64,000 nt of DNA from Methylobacterium sp. PvR107 (GCF_017833295.1 NZ_JAFIBW010000001.1:1984001-2048000), one strand, 5' to 3'. Positions 9,420-18,793 are shown, counted from the first letter of the stretch. Translations and numbers: made by a program. Notes: generated from the letters alone by a model not told the origin.

Positions 9420-9850
9420 CAGCCGCCGCTCCGGCCGTAGTGCATCTCGGGCGTACACGTGTAGCCCGGTGTGCCCATCGTCATCGCCGAGATGAAGGTG
9501 GGGTGGCTCGTCCCCATCGTAGCTTCGGTGCGGGCAAGATAGATCATGCCCTTGTCTTCGGTGACCTGCTCGGTCGGATCGTTGGTGCCCAACAGCCGCA
9601 CATCCACGTCGCACGGGATGGCAACGCGGTACGTCGTGGCGCCGGCCGGCAGGGTCACGGGGAAGGTCTTGGGCGTCGGGCCGATGTCCTTCAGCCGAAT
9701 CGGATCGCGATGCAGCCGGGCGAACGGCATCGTCATCGCCGGCAGCGGATTGTCGACCGAGTAGCTGTTCGACGGCCCCTGGTAGGGGATCGTCTGTGCC
9801 ATCATGAAGGGCACCAGCAGGACGGCGAGGATGGCGTGCCATGACCTCAT
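9419..9850 (-). CDS. Small exported protein upstream of the collagen-like gene
   Basis: 143 residues with an N-terminal signal segment ([19 protein letters not shown]). The mature part is Pro-rich and contains two Cys (IPCDV and YTCTP). I recognise no family. Its stop codon overlaps the start of the collagen-like gene, so the two are probably made together and may act together at or outside the cell envelope. Confidence 0.75.
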   Translation of the reverse strand: MRSWHAILAVLLVPFMMAQTIPYQGPSNSYSVDNPLPAMTMPFARLHRDPIRLKDIGPTPKTFPVTLPAGATTYRVAIPCDVDVRLLGTNDPTEQVTEDKGMIYLARTEATMGTSHPTFISAMTMGTPGYTCTPEMHYGRSGG

Positions 9851-9886
9851 CGTGTTCCTCCCGATCGGATGGCCGAAGCCGCGCCG

Positions 9887-10501
9887 TTACGAGTGGTCGG
9901 GGCTGACGCGCAGGCGCCCCGCAAGCGCCTTCAGGCCGAACTCGACCTGGCGCGAGATCGTGGTGCCGCCCTGCGCAGTGTTCAGCGTGGCCTCGCGGTT
10001 CACGTACCAGTGCCCGACGAGGAGCAGGATCGACTGCTTCAGCGACATCGGGACGGCGTCGGCGCTGGCATGTCCCGCGCTGAAAGCGATCCGGTAGGCA
10101 CGGGGCCCGGCCGGATCTACGGACGCGGCCAGTAGCCGTGCCACGACAGCGAAATTGTTCTCGGTCGCGGTGACGAAAGTGCCAGCCGGAGCCGCCTCAT
10201 AGGCGCCGTCGACCAAGCTGGCCACGGCCACAGCATCGACATCCTCGACCGGCCGCAGCGGCAGCTCGGCAGTCGAGTTGATGGCCGGGAGAAACAGCTC
10301 GAATTGCTCGGCGAGGAGGCAGTAGCCGTTGAGCCACCCATCCGGACCGTGAAGGAAGTCGAAGCCGGTGACGATGAGATCCTGAATCAGGTCGTCCTCG
10401 TCGGCGTGGCGGACGCGGAGGTGCGCCTTCGCCTTCTCCAGCGTGACGACCTCGAGCTTCGCCTCAGGCGTCAGCGGATCGGAGATGCGGCGCACGTCCA
10501 C
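9887..10501 (-). CDS. Head-tail connector protein (gp6/gp15-like)
   Basis: 204 residues starting from GTG. The segment [20 protein letters not shown] followed by LIQDLI is the hallmark start of gp6-type connector proteins ('sl.eaK.hLRvd...dD..i..li'). The helical C-terminus ([20 protein letters not shown]) also fits that family. It binds under the portal as part of the neck. A 9-base gap separates it from the preceding small gene. Confidence 0.85.
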   Translation of the reverse strand: MDVRRISDPLTPEAKLEVVTLEKAKAHLRVRHADEDDLIQDLIVTGFDFLHGPDGWLNGYCLLAEQFELFLPAINSTAELPLRPVEDVDAVAVASLVDGAYEAAPAGTFVTATENNFAVVARLLAASVDPAGPRAYRIAFSAGHASADAVPMSLKQSILLLVGHWYVNREATLNTAQGGTTISRQVEFGLKALAGRLRVSPDHS

Positions 10502-10510
10502 GTCGTCGCC

Positions 10511-10678
10511 TCACTTCGTCTCGTAGCCGCGGCCGGTGGCCGGCCGAGCCATCTTGTCGGCGGGCGGGCGCGTGAGCGTCTTCGGCCGCTGGCGGTCGGC
10601 GCGGTAGCGCTCGATCTCGGCGTCCGACGAGCGGGTCTGGCGCGGGGTCTCCGCGCCATCCTTGTGATCGCCGGCCAT
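10511..10678 (-). CDS. Small hydrophilic phage protein, unknown
   Basis: 55 residues, very charged (MAGDHKDGAETPRQTRSSDA at the start), with no hydrophobic core and no family I recognise. Its ATG overlaps the stop of the preceding gene as TGATG, which together with same-strand position supports it as real. It may be a linker or decoration-type peptide in the head module, but nothing in the sequence shows this. Confidence 0.6.
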   Translation of the reverse strand: MAGDHKDGAETPRQTRSSDAEIERYRADRQRPKTLTRPPADKMARPATGRGYETK

Positions 10679-11118
10679 CAGCGGGTGACGGTCTGCTGCG
10701 TGGTCAGGGCGTTCGGTCCGGTCCCCGCCACCTGACGCCGGGCGAGCTCGTCCGCGATCACCTTGTCGGCCTGATCGGCGGTGAGGCTCGCATCGCTGCC
10801 GGCGATCTTCTTCGCCAGCGCGATCCGCTGAAGGTGATGGTCGTCGTTCCAGGCAGTCGGGATCTCGATTGCCGCCTTCCGCTCGACATCCGGATCCGTC
10901 GAGGCCCGCTGCTGCTGCTGCGCCGGGGCAGCGTTCAGCTTCGCGGTCGGCTCGGCCAGCCCGTCGTTGTACCAGCGGAGCGCCGTGTAGGGCTCGGCGC
11001 CGCGAATATCTCCGACGCGCTCGGTGATGGTCGGCACGAGAAACGACATCGGCACCAGGCCGGTATCGGGGTTCTTGAGCTTCTCGAAATCGTCGACCGT
11101 GGCCACGTTCTTTGCCAT
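10678..11118 (-). CDS. Hypothetical head-module protein
   Basis: 146 residues, starting MAKNVATVDDFEKLKNPDTG. It has a short run of four glutamines (residues near 66-69) and is otherwise hydrophilic and probably helical at the C-terminus. Position directly after the capsid gene suggests a head or connector accessory protein. No family recognised. It is followed by the 55-residue gene through a one-base overlap. Confidence 0.65.
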   Translation of the reverse strand: MAKNVATVDDFEKLKNPDTGLVPMSFLVPTITERVGDIRGAEPYTALRWYNDGLAEPTAKLNAAPAQQQQRASTDPDVERKAAIEIPTAWNDDHHLQRIALAKKIAGSDASLTADQADKVIADELARRQVAGTGPNALTTQQTVTR

Positions 11119-11211
11119 GTCCGTCGTCCTCTAAGTGCGGTGCTCGGCGAAGACGTCGCCGCGGCGTGCCGCGCGCCAGCCGTAGCCAGCGCGCGGCTAT
11201 GAGGACGGCGA

Positions 11212-12627
11212 TCAGCCAGCGGTGGTGGACGGCGAGCCGGCGCGGACGTGGGTCAGCCGGACCGCGGCCTTGGGCTGGTCCAGGGTCACGTCGTGCTGCA
11301 TCTCGCACAGGATCGCGCTCATGTTCTGCTGCCACAGCAGGACGAGCGTGCCGCCGTCGTCGATGGTCGCCTCGGTTGAGGTCTTCATGGTCATGCCCTC
11401 CTCTTCGGCGAAGAGCACGTGCCCGAAGTCGACGAGGCCCAGATCGCCCTCGTCGGTGTTGGTGCCGCCGTTCTCGGCGAACTGGTTGGACACAAGAATC
11501 CGAATGCCCTTCCACCGCGGGTTCGTCGGATCGTCGACGCCCGGGTAGATCAGGTTGTTGTTCCCGTCCCGGAGGTCCGCGAGGTACTGCTGGAAGCGGT
11601 AGCCCATGGTCCACTTCCAGGTGTCGGAGCGGACGATGTTGGCGCCGGTCATCGCCAGCATCATGCGCGACGCGACGCGGTCGAGCTCCTGCACCGTCGG
11701 CGCCCGGTTGTCGGCGAAGAGCGTGGTGCCCGAGCCATCGAGGACGGTGATGCCGGCCTGGTTGAAGATGCCGGTCGGCGTGGCCCCGACGCCTGTACCG
11801 AAGTACATGGCCGAGTCCATCTTCAGGCCCATGACCCGCTGGAGGTCGCTGCGGACGTACTCCTCGAGCCGGCCGATGGTCCACTTGGCCGCCTCGTTGG
11901 TCATGTAGACGATGCCGGCGAGCTTGTGGCTCCGCATGTCGATGTCGTCGAAGCTGGGCGCGCCGACCGGCTTCTTGGCACCCTCGCCGACGTAGGCCGC
12001 AGTCGCCGAGCCAACCCCGCGGGCCTGCCGATACGTACCGCCGATGAGCTGCACGCGGCGCGGATTGCCCTGGAGGAAGGTAGCGGTCGGGTAGAGGATC
12101 GGAATGATCTCGTCCGCGACCGGCTGCGGCAGGAGCACGCTGCCCGAGACGTTGGAGGCGAGCCCGGCCTTGAAGCGCTGCTCGCGCGCCTTGGCGTCGA
12201 ACTCCTTGAGCACCTCGCCGTAGCCTTCCTGCTTCAGCAGTTCGACCGGGCTGATCCGCTCGTCGGAGCCGCTCTCCTGCGACCGCTTGTTGAGAATGGC
12301 GGCCTTGGCCTGCGCGGCGACCGGCAGGAGCGGCTTCTGGTTGTCTTTCACCTGCTTGGCGGGGGCCGCGTAGGGCCGGCGCTCGCCACCCTGGCCACCC
12401 TCGCCGCCGCCGGCCGGCTCGTCGGCGCTCTTGCTGGCGGCCGCCTCGATCGCCTGATCACGCTCGGCGAGCTTGATCAACTCCAGCGTGTCCTCGCAGG
12501 ACTTGAGGCCCGTCGTGTAGGCGGTCCGGTCGTCGGCGGAGGCGGTCTCGGCGAATGCCTTGGCCTTCAGGTCCACCAGCGAAGCGCGCCCATCCTTCAG
12601 GCGCTTGCGCAGTTCAGCCAACGTCAT
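11212..12627 (-). CDS. Major capsid protein, HK97 fold
   Basis: 471 residues. Residues 1 to about 150 form a charged, coiled-coil-like delta domain (AELRKRLKDGRASLVDLKAK) that serves as built-in scaffold and is removed by the prohead protease. The remainder shows HK97-family features: GSVLLPQPVADEIIPIL, the E-loop region with VYMTNEAAKWT, then GLKMDSAMYFGTGVGATPTG, very characteristic of this family. It is directly followed upstream by protease and portal genes. A 93-base gap separates it from the next gene downstream. Confidence 0.96.
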   Translation of the reverse strand: MTLAELRKRLKDGRASLVDLKAKAFAETASADDRTAYTTGLKSCEDTLELIKLAERDQAIEAAASKSADEPAGGGEGGQGGERRPYAAPAKQVKDNQKPLLPVAAQAKAAILNKRSQESGSDERISPVELLKQEGYGEVLKEFDAKAREQRFKAGLASNVSGSVLLPQPVADEIIPILYPTATFLQGNPRRVQLIGGTYRQARGVGSATAAYVGEGAKKPVGAPSFDDIDMRSHKLAGIVYMTNEAAKWTIGRLEEYVRSDLQRVMGLKMDSAMYFGTGVGATPTGIFNQAGITVLDGSGTTLFADNRAPTVQELDRVASRMMLAMTGANIVRSDTWKWTMGYRFQQYLADLRDGNNNLIYPGVDDPTNPRWKGIRILVSNQFAENGGTNTDEGDLGLVDFGHVLFAEEEGMTMKTSTEATIDDGGTLVLLWQQNMSAILCEMQHDVTLDQPKAAVRLTHVRAGSPSTTAG

Positions 12628-12720
12628 CTGATTTCTCCATGACTGGAAAGACCGCGCACCGCACCAGCGCCGGCCCAGTTGTGATGCGCCCCGAAGGGCT
12701 CCGGTTGGAGGTGCGGCCGG

Positions 12721-13779
12721 TCAGGCGGCGCCGTGCAGCGCCATCTCCTCGTCGAGGGCGGCCTCGCGGGAGGCGGCCTCGAGCAATGCGTGCCGCGCTT
12801 CGAGCGCGGGAATATCCTTGGCAAACTGCTCGCGCAGCTTCTGCTCGGGCGTCGGCTCCGGGGCGGGCTTCTTGCCACCCTCGCTCGGCGCCGGGTCGGC
12901 CTCGCCGGTCTTGCTCTTCAGGCCGAGCGCCTTGGCCAAGCGGCTCAGCAGGCCCTCGTCCGTCTCGATGCCGGAAACGAGCTTCTCGCCGGCGGAAGGC
13001 TCGACAGGCGCCAGCACCGGGGCGCCGTCGTCACCCTGCTTCACCTCGAAGGACTTGCCCTGGAACAGCACCATCGTGCGATCCTTGGTGCCGACGTCGT
13101 AGGCGTCTTCGAATGCCTTCCGCGGGATGATCAGGCCGTCCTTCAGATCCCAGCAGTCGAGCACGCGCTCGATCATCTCACGGGACAGGGCGTCCCCCTC
13201 AGCAGCGGCCTTCGCCAGTGCAGCGGGGTTGGCCGGGATGGAGACCGGAGAGCACTCGTAGAGCTCGGCCTCGTGGATCATGTAGCCCGGGTAGTAGTAA
13301 TCCGCGTCGTCCGGCACCTCACGCCGCTCGATGGTCTTGGGCATGAAGCCGATTGAGCATGCACGGATGGAGCCGGCCTCAAGGTGCAGAGCCAGCCGGT
13401 CCGCCTGCGGCTCGCCCTTGGTGAGCTTCAACGTGCCCTCGGTACGCTTCGGGCGGCCGGTCAGCGTCTTGGTGATGTCCGACCACTGGCCGACCGGCAT
13501 GTCACGCGCCTGGTGGCCCCACGGGGCGACCGGGTTCTTCTCGAACTGCGCGGTGTCGAGGCCGGCCTGCACGACGATGTCGCGATCCCGGTCCTCGATC
13601 TCCGCCGACATAACGAAGCGGATGGTGCCCGCCTCCTTGTCGAATTTCGCCTTCTCGACCATGGCGGCCGGGAGCGCCTTCAGCACCAGCCCGTCATCGC
13701 GGGCGAAGTTCTTGCGCTCGACGCCGCCGTAGCCGCGCGAGCCGAGGTATTCGTCGATTGAGACGCGCTTCGAGGCCAT
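12721..13779 (-). CDS. Prohead maturation protease (S78/U35 type)
   Basis: 352 residues. The N-terminal protease domain has APWGHQARDMPVG with the presumed catalytic His at 89 and AGSIRACSIGF with the nucleophile Ser at 142, followed by ELYECSPVSIPANP, the classic family ending. The protease clears the capsid delta domain during head maturation. Residues from about 210 onward are an extra acidic/basic region with a Pro/Glu-rich linker, likely a scaffold-like tail that is itself degraded. Start ATG overlaps the portal stop. Confidence 0.95.
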   Translation of the reverse strand: MASKRVSIDEYLGSRGYGGVERKNFARDDGLVLKALPAAMVEKAKFDKEAGTIRFVMSAEIEDRDRDIVVQAGLDTAQFEKNPVAPWGHQARDMPVGQWSDITKTLTGRPKRTEGTLKLTKGEPQADRLALHLEAGSIRACSIGFMPKTIERREVPDDADYYYPGYMIHEAELYECSPVSIPANPAALAKAAAEGDALSREMIERVLDCWDLKDGLIIPRKAFEDAYDVGTKDRTMVLFQGKSFEVKQGDDGAPVLAPVEPSAGEKLVSGIETDEGLLSRLAKALGLKSKTGEADPAPSEGGKKPAPEPTPEQKLREQFAKDIPALEARHALLEAASREAALDEEMALHGAA

Positions 13780-15203
13780 CAGGCTGCTCCTGCGGTGTGG
13801 ACGAGTCGCGGGCCCGCCTTGCCAGCGTTGTTGTCGGGGCTCTCGCCTTCACCGGCGCCGGGTTGCGTCGGGTTCTGGCCCGTGGCCGCGTGAACGACGA
13901 CGCCATCAGCGTCGACCAAGCTCATGTTGACCGGCACCGTGCGCTGGTCGCCGCCCTTCTTCAGCGGGTTGAGCCGGAACGGCATCACCTCGCGGCCCTC
14001 ATCGAAGGTCATCAGGCCGGAACTCATGCCGGCCTTGATCAGCTTCTCCAGCGTGTCCGGATCGTTCGACATCAGCGCCGAGCGGTCGAATTGAAGGCTG
14101 AAGATCGGCCACTCATCTTCCGGCAGGGAGTGATTCCGGAATTTGGTCTCGATGTTGACCGCCAGCGGCATCAGGCAGTCGTTCACGTACTGCCGGTTCA
14201 TCGCCGACATATTGTTGTAGGCGACCGCCTCCAGCGCGTAGATCCGGTGCGGGGGCACATCCATCAGCCCGCAGATCCGCATCACCGCCTGGGTGAAGCT
14301 GTCCTTGCTCTCGGCGTCCTTGGAGTTGATGGCGATGGGCTTCGCAGTGAGGCCGGCCTCCAGCAGGATCGCTTCGCCGCTGCTGTTCGCCCGGCGCGCG
14401 GCCTCTCGGAGCTGATCCTTAAGCCTCCGGAAGGACGCCTCGCCCTGGTCCGAATTCGGGAAGCCCTCCTTCGTCTCGAACACCAAGGGCTGCTTGCCGT
14501 CGTTGCCGAACAGCTTGGTCTGGTAGCGGCCAATCGCGGACAGGAGATCGAGGTTCGGGGCGCCCAGCGCGAGGTTCGAGAGGCCGTTGACGCCGTCGAG
14601 GAGCCGCCCGCGCAGGTGGATCATCTCGTGCTCGGGCACGATCAGGTACGTGTCGCCGAGAGCTGCACGCTCATATTCGGTGGCGGCCACGATCTCGTAG
14701 AAGATGTTGCCTCGGTCGCTCACGCGCATCCGGGCCCGGCCCGGCATGATCGGGATGTACTCCTCGATCGTGTCCTCACGGTCGCGCGGCGTGTAGACGT
14801 AGGCGTTCTGCGCCACCTCCAGGTGGAGCACGACCATCCGCCAGAACTCTGGCCATGTCATCGCCGTTCCGTTCGGCTTGGTCATCAGGTGGTAGGCGAC
14901 CTCGCCCTTCCGCGGCTCGACCATCTGCCAGCCGCGGCCGTTCCGGCGCCACTGGAGCATCTCCGCCTTCGAGATGTCCCTGGCCTTCACGTCGGCGCAC
15001 TGGATCAGGAGCGCAAGGCCGATGGCGCTGCCCTGATAGTAGCCTGAGCCGACGCCTAGAAAACCGAGATCGTCCCATCCGCGATCGTACATCTCGCGGG
15101 CGATGGCCTCGCGCGGATCTTGGGCCGGGCCGGAGTAGACGAGCTGACCCGCCTCGTCCGACTTGGCGAGGCCCGCCCACATCTCGGCTTCGGTCTGCGC
15201 CAT
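13779..15203 (-). CDS. Portal protein, HK97 family
   Basis: 474 residues. Features of HK97-type portals are visible: LLIQCADVKARDISKAEMLQ near the N-terminus, ENAYVY-like segment (AQNAYVYTPRDREDTIEEY), and AVMRICGLMDVPPHRIYAL followed by NNMSAMNRQYVNDCLMP. It forms the dodecameric DNA entry channel at the capsid vertex and binds the terminase. The C-terminus (from about 400) is a flexible Asp/Gly/Pro-rich tail. The gene lies between terminase and protease with overlaps or a 2-base gap. Confidence 0.95.
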   Translation of the reverse strand: MAQTEAEMWAGLAKSDEAGQLVYSGPAQDPREAIAREMYDRGWDDLGFLGVGSGYYQGSAIGLALLIQCADVKARDISKAEMLQWRRNGRGWQMVEPRKGEVAYHLMTKPNGTAMTWPEFWRMVVLHLEVAQNAYVYTPRDREDTIEEYIPIMPGRARMRVSDRGNIFYEIVAATEYERAALGDTYLIVPEHEMIHLRGRLLDGVNGLSNLALGAPNLDLLSAIGRYQTKLFGNDGKQPLVFETKEGFPNSDQGEASFRRLKDQLREAARRANSSGEAILLEAGLTAKPIAINSKDAESKDSFTQAVMRICGLMDVPPHRIYALEAVAYNNMSAMNRQYVNDCLMPLAVNIETKFRNHSLPEDEWPIFSLQFDRSALMSNDPDTLEKLIKAGMSSGLMTFDEGREVMPFRLNPLKKGGDQRTVPVNMSLVDADGVVVHAATGQNPTQPGAGEGESPDNNAGKAGPRLVHTAGAA

Positions 15204-15205
15204 GT

Positions 15206-17041
15206 TCAGAATCCGATCAGGCCGCGGTTCATGTAGATCGAAGGCTTCTCGACCTTGATGCCGGAGGTGATGTTCCCGGCGTCCGCCTGGAGGCGGGCGG
15301 CATCCGCCGAGATCAGCGCGTCCATGCCGTCGATTGACTGCTTCGAGCCGCGCTGCTCCTTCTTCGGCAGCACGTTGTCATTGGCGTCCCGGTGACCGAC
15401 CACGTTGCCGGCCATCCACGATGAGATCGGATTCCCGTCGTGCTGGAACCGGCTCGGCTCCGCGTGGCGGGTCATGATGTCGTCGGTCGCGTAGGTGATG
15501 TGCCGGGCGACCTTCGGGACGATGTAGGCGGTGTAGCCCTCGGCCTCGACCTCACCCATGAGGTAGTCGGCCTGATGCTGGTCGAAGGCGAACCCGGCCA
15601 CGTTGTGCCCGCGGATCATACCGAGCACGTCATTCCGGATCGTCGGGTGGTGGACGTGGCTGCCCTTCGTCAGGGTCAGATGGCCATCCTTCACCCAGGC
15701 CGTGAATTGGTCCGCGTAACGGTCATCCTGAAACCGCGGGGAGCGCTCCGGTAGCCAGTACCGGAACACCGCATAGAGCACGTCCTCCACGCAGATCAGG
15801 AAGCAGGCGGCGTTCAGATCCGAGTGGCTCGCGAGATCGACCCCCACGAACATCGGGAAGCCCCGCAGGGCGTCCAGCGTCAACTTCCGATCCCCGCAGG
15901 CGTCCCACTGCTCAACCGAGAAGAGGTTGCCGGCGGCGCGGCTCCAGATGTTGAGCCGGGTACGCTTGTACTCCTGGAGCTTCGCCTCGCTCTTCCGGGC
16001 CTCGCGCTCCTCGGTTTCCAGTGAGGTCGGGTTCAGCGAGATCCCGTATAGGGGGTTCAGCTTCTCGACCACGCCCGGGTCGAAACGGTTGTCCTCGTCG
16101 CCAGGATCCGCTGCGTACATCGCGACGAACACCCGGTCCGCTCGCAGCTTGCCCTCCAGCACCTGCTGGTCCGACTTCCAGCCGTCGTAGGCCGGCCCCG
16201 AGGCGTTCCGGCCGGCCGTCGAGATGCCCAGCCATAGAGGCTGCTGCCGGGCGCCCTGCGCGCTCTTCAGCACGCCGATGACGTCTTGGTTCTGCGCGTG
16301 GACCTCTTCGGCCAGCACCACGTGCGGGTTGAGGCCGTCGAGGTTCGGCGCGCGACCCGCGAGGAGCTTCAACTCAGCGCCGGTGCGCCGAAACTTGATC
16401 GTCTCCGTCGTGTCCTTGGCCATCAGCCAGGACCGAAGCTCCTGCTCCTTCTCCAGCGTCTGCCGGATGGCGAGGTACGGGATATCGGCTTGCTTCTCGG
16501 ATCCGGCCGCGACACAGCCCTCGGCGCCCGGCTCGCCCTCGTAATTCAGGCAGTAAAGGACGATCCCGACTGAGAGCGCCGTCTTTGCGTTCTTCCGCGG
16601 GACCCAGAAGGCCACCTCGCGAACCCAGCGCCGCCCGGTGTCGCGCTCGCGGAACCCGAAAATCGCCGCCAACCACCAGCACTGCACCGGCTCGAGGACG
16701 ATCGTGCCGGCGAACCCCTTGATGTGAGGCAGGGTCTCAATGAACGCGCAGGCATCGTTCGCCCGGTCCGAGTCGAAGACGAACTCGCTGCGTGGCTTCT
16801 TGGCCTCCTGCAGCATGTGGAGGAAGCGGTGGCAGCCGAGCCGTTCCCAGCGGCAGGCCACCACCGCACCCTGTACGACGGCCTGGGCGTACCATTCGGC
16901 CATGCCGGCGTAATCAGGGATTAGATCGCCCTTCAGGTCGACCCAGGCGAAACGTTGTTCAGCGACCTCCCGCGAAACCGAAGCGCGCGTACCGGTTGAC
17001 GGGCGCCTCCTTCGGCGCGGAGATCGGCTTGTCGAGGTCAT
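15206..17041 (-). CDS. Terminase large subunit
   Basis: 611 residues if started at ATG 17041. The ATPase part has a Walker A-like FWVPRKNAKTALSVG around residue 150 and a Walker B-like HVVLAEEVHAQ; the nuclease part begins with FVGVDLASHSDLNA, whose Asp is a metal ligand in this family. The start is uncertain: ATG 17041 overlaps the small terminase by 83 bases, while ATG 16903 (MAEWYAQAVVQG) would drop a probably genuine upstream segment. The protein cuts and pumps DNA into the prohead with the portal. Confidence 0.93.
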   Translation of the reverse strand: MTSTSRSPRRRRRPSTGTRASVSREVAEQRFAWVDLKGDLIPDYAGMAEWYAQAVVQGAVVACRWERLGCHRFLHMLQEAKKPRSEFVFDSDRANDACAFIETLPHIKGFAGTIVLEPVQCWWLAAIFGFRERDTGRRWVREVAFWVPRKNAKTALSVGIVLYCLNYEGEPGAEGCVAAGSEKQADIPYLAIRQTLEKEQELRSWLMAKDTTETIKFRRTGAELKLLAGRAPNLDGLNPHVVLAEEVHAQNQDVIGVLKSAQGARQQPLWLGISTAGRNASGPAYDGWKSDQQVLEGKLRADRVFVAMYAADPGDEDNRFDPGVVEKLNPLYGISLNPTSLETEEREARKSEAKLQEYKRTRLNIWSRAAGNLFSVEQWDACGDRKLTLDALRGFPMFVGVDLASHSDLNAACFLICVEDVLYAVFRYWLPERSPRFQDDRYADQFTAWVKDGHLTLTKGSHVHHPTIRNDVLGMIRGHNVAGFAFDQHQADYLMGEVEAEGYTAYIVPKVARHITYATDDIMTRHAEPSRFQHDGNPISSWMAGNVVGHRDANDNVLPKKEQRGSKQSIDGMDALISADAARLQADAGNITSGIKVEKPSIYMNRGLIGF

Positions 17042-17339
17042 CGAGCGCGAGCCGTTTCTGTGCCTGGAGCAGCCCCGTGAACCACGACGCCCGGGGCTTC
17101 AGCCCCTCGGTCTCGATCCGCTCGATCTGGTCGAGCAGCCCGGCATAAGTCGACAGCGTCATGTGCGTGTCGATCGACAGCCGGCCGGCGTTCCAGATTA
17201 ACCGGGCGAGCTCGTCGTAGGTGCGCTGCGCCTTCTTAGTCTTGAGCGCGGTGCGGCAGGCCGGCAGCTCCCGAAAGCCCGGATGCGCGACCACCTTCGC
17301 ATCGCCCTGCCCTACCTGCGCGAGACTGGCCTTGGGCAT
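16959..17339 (-). CDS. Terminase small subunit
   Basis: 126 residues from ATG 17339 (MPKASLAQVGQGDAKVVAHP). The helical body (LARLIWNAGRLSIDTHMTLS, YAGLLDQIERIETEG) is like the P27-type small terminase group, which recognises the packaging site and activates the large subunit. Assignment depends mostly on its position directly before the large terminase. The Lys/Arg-rich TALKTKKAQRTYDEL may contact DNA. Confidence 0.8.
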   Translation of the reverse strand: MPKASLAQVGQGDAKVVAHPGFRELPACRTALKTKKAQRTYDELARLIWNAGRLSIDTHMTLSTYAGLLDQIERIETEGLKPRASWFTGLLQAQKRLALDDLDKPISAPKEAPVNRYARFGFAGGR

Positions 17340-17352
17340 GACGCCATTCCGC

Positions 17353-17547
17353 TCAGTTCCAGAAACCGCCCCATGCCAGAACGGCGATGAGCGCCGCTCG
17401 GCCGAGAAGCTGGCCAGCATACCAGCCGCCCCACTCCCGGCTCGACTTGCGGCTCAGCCCGGCCGCGCGGACCGCGATAGGGGCGAGCGTGGCAAGCATC
17501 AGGACGGTCGCTAGAACCCACTGCGCGCCGCCCCAATGTGCTGTCAC
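17353..17547 (-). CDS. Small two-helix membrane protein, holin-like
   Basis: 64 residues from GTG 17547, which overlaps the preceding stop as GTGA. It has two hydrophobic segments (WVLATVLMLATLAPIAVRAA and AGQLLGRAALIAVLAWGG) joined by a charged loop. That layout is compatible with a class II holin, but no endolysin gene is adjacent and the spot next to terminase is unusual, so the function stays open. Confidence 0.55.
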   Translation of the reverse strand: MTAHWGGAQWVLATVLMLATLAPIAVRAAGLSRKSSREWGGWYAGQLLGRAALIAVLAWGGFWN

Positions 17548-17828
17548 GCGCCGAAGCCCGGCGACCCCTTGCCGATCCGCGGCGTGCCGGTGGGTCCCTG
17601 ATCCGGGCCGACGGTCTCCGCCAAGATCCGCTGGCTGTGCTCCTGCAGCGTCACGCAGTCCCGCAGCCGGGCGATGATGTCCCGGTTGTTGCGGTGGACG
17701 TCCTTGGCCACGTTCCGCGGATCGTCGGCGATCTTGGCGCACTTCGCCTCGATTTCCCCGATCAGGTCACGCAGATGCTCCTCGAGCTTCGCGCCGGTCG
17801 GATTCTCCGCGGACATCAGAATGGCCAT
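17544..17828 (-). CDS. Small helical phage protein, unknown
   Basis: 94 residues from ATG 17828 (MAILMSAENPTGAKLEEHLR). It looks like a helical hairpin rich in Asp, Arg and Asn (IEAKCAKIADDPRNVAKDVH). Not recognised. An internal ATG at 17816 is a possible alternative start. It is coupled to the small membrane protein by a GTGA overlap, so both are probably expressed with the terminase genes. Confidence 0.55.
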   Translation of the reverse strand: MAILMSAENPTGAKLEEHLRDLIGEIEAKCAKIADDPRNVAKDVHRNNRDIIARLRDCVTLQEHSQRILAETVGPDQGPTGTPRIGKGSPGFGA

Positions 17829-17918
17829 GGCTGAAATCCTTATCCACAGAGCCGCGGCCCTGAATTGACTCGCTCTGGGAGTAGAACGAAAAAAGAACAA
17901 ACGCCGATGGAGCGCAGC

Positions 17919-18266
17919 ATGCCCGCCGCCCGCCGTGACCCTTTCGCCGGCTGTCCCGAGACAACGCAGTTCATGCTCCTGCTGCCGTCGACCATCCTCG
18001 ACGATGAGAGCCTGCGCGATCAGCTCCTCGATCGCCTCAAAGCCGCGTTTCCTGGATCCACCTTCTCCGCCGCGCCCTGCGAGAGCCTCGCGAAGCCCGG
18101 CGGCGGGACCCTGGTGATCGATGAGCCGATCGCTGTTCCGATGATGGGTAGCGTCGGGGCTGAGGATCGCTACTCGCCGATGTTCCGCCGCCCGCCGCCC
18201 GCGCGCATGGCCGAGATCAACGCGGCGCTGCTCGCCTTCATTAATGGCTCAGCGAGCCTGAATTGA
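17919..18266 (+). CDS. Hypothetical protein opposite the packaging genes
   Basis: 115 residues from ATG 17919, which has GGAG six bases upstream; an in-frame ATG at 17907 lacks a comparable site. The sequence has a plausible folded pattern (FMLLLPSTILDDESLRDQLL, GGTLVIDEPIAVPMMG) but no family I know. It runs rightward within a leftward region and its end overlaps the HNH gene by 26 bases tail to tail. Confidence 0.5.
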   Translation: MPAARRDPFAGCPETTQFMLLLPSTILDDESLRDQLLDRLKAAFPGSTFSAAPCESLAKPGGGTLVIDEPIAVPMMGSVGAEDRYSPMFRRPPPARMAEINAALLAFINGSASLN

Positions 18267-18624
18267 ACCGCGATGGCCGGGCGCTCGGATCGTCACACCA
18301 GATCGGCAACTGATCGAGCTGCCCGAGCCGTCGGGCATAGATCTCCATCGACCCCTTCATTCCGTGGTGACGGGAGCAGAGCGCCCACCAATTCGCCGGA
18401 TCGAATATTGAGCCACCGTCGGCAACCGGAAACTTGTGGTCGACCAACTTCGCGAATTCGAGACGCCCTTCCTGCTCACACCAGCCGCAGAAGGGATGAA
18501 TCCGACGATGTTGCTCCGACAGTCGGTCCCACCGGCTGTCATACCCCCGCTCGCGGGGGGAGGTGCGCGGCGTTCGGACCACCTGCGCCCGCGGGGGGCG
18601 GCGGCCCGGAAGAACCTTCGGCAT
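18241..18624 (-). CDS. HNH endonuclease of the packaging module
   Basis: 127 residues from ATG 18624. Zinc ligands CGWC (46-49) and CSRHH (83-87) frame the catalytic DH at 62-63, with Asn78 and Lys90 completing a DH...N...H..K HNH motif. HNH proteins next to terminase are required for cos cleavage and DNA packaging in HK97-like phages, and this gene is at the head of the late operon as expected. The Arg/Pro-rich N-terminus probably binds DNA. Confidence 0.88.
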   Translation of the reverse strand: MPKVLPGRRPPRAQVVRTPRTSPRERGYDSRWDRLSEQHRRIHPFCGWCEQEGRLEFAKLVDHKFPVADGGSIFDPANWWALCSRHHGMKGSMEIYARRLGQLDQLPIWCDDPSARPSRFNSGSLSH

Positions 18625-18772
18625 CGCTGCCCGCAGACACATTTCTGGATGTGGCGAAACACATGACGCGAACCGTTCGGTATGGCAACCGGAAATTCGC
18701 GAGTCTTTTCAATGCACTGGTTCAACGTAGCAGCGCAAGGGATTCGTATGACTCCCATTTATGCCGTTTCAA

Positions 18773-18793
18773 TTGATGCACAAATTGGATCAA
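18773..18793. promoter_or_regulatory. Operator-like inverted repeat before the LexA-like regulator
   Basis: TTGAT (18773-18777) and ATCAA (18789-18793) face each other across 11 bases, and ATGCACAAA (18776-18784) is mirrored imperfectly by TTTGGTGCAT (18811-18820). They lie in the 213-base gap between the divergent HNH and regulator genes. The natural reading is autoregulation by the LexA-like protein and possible control of the late operon. Confidence 0.4.
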
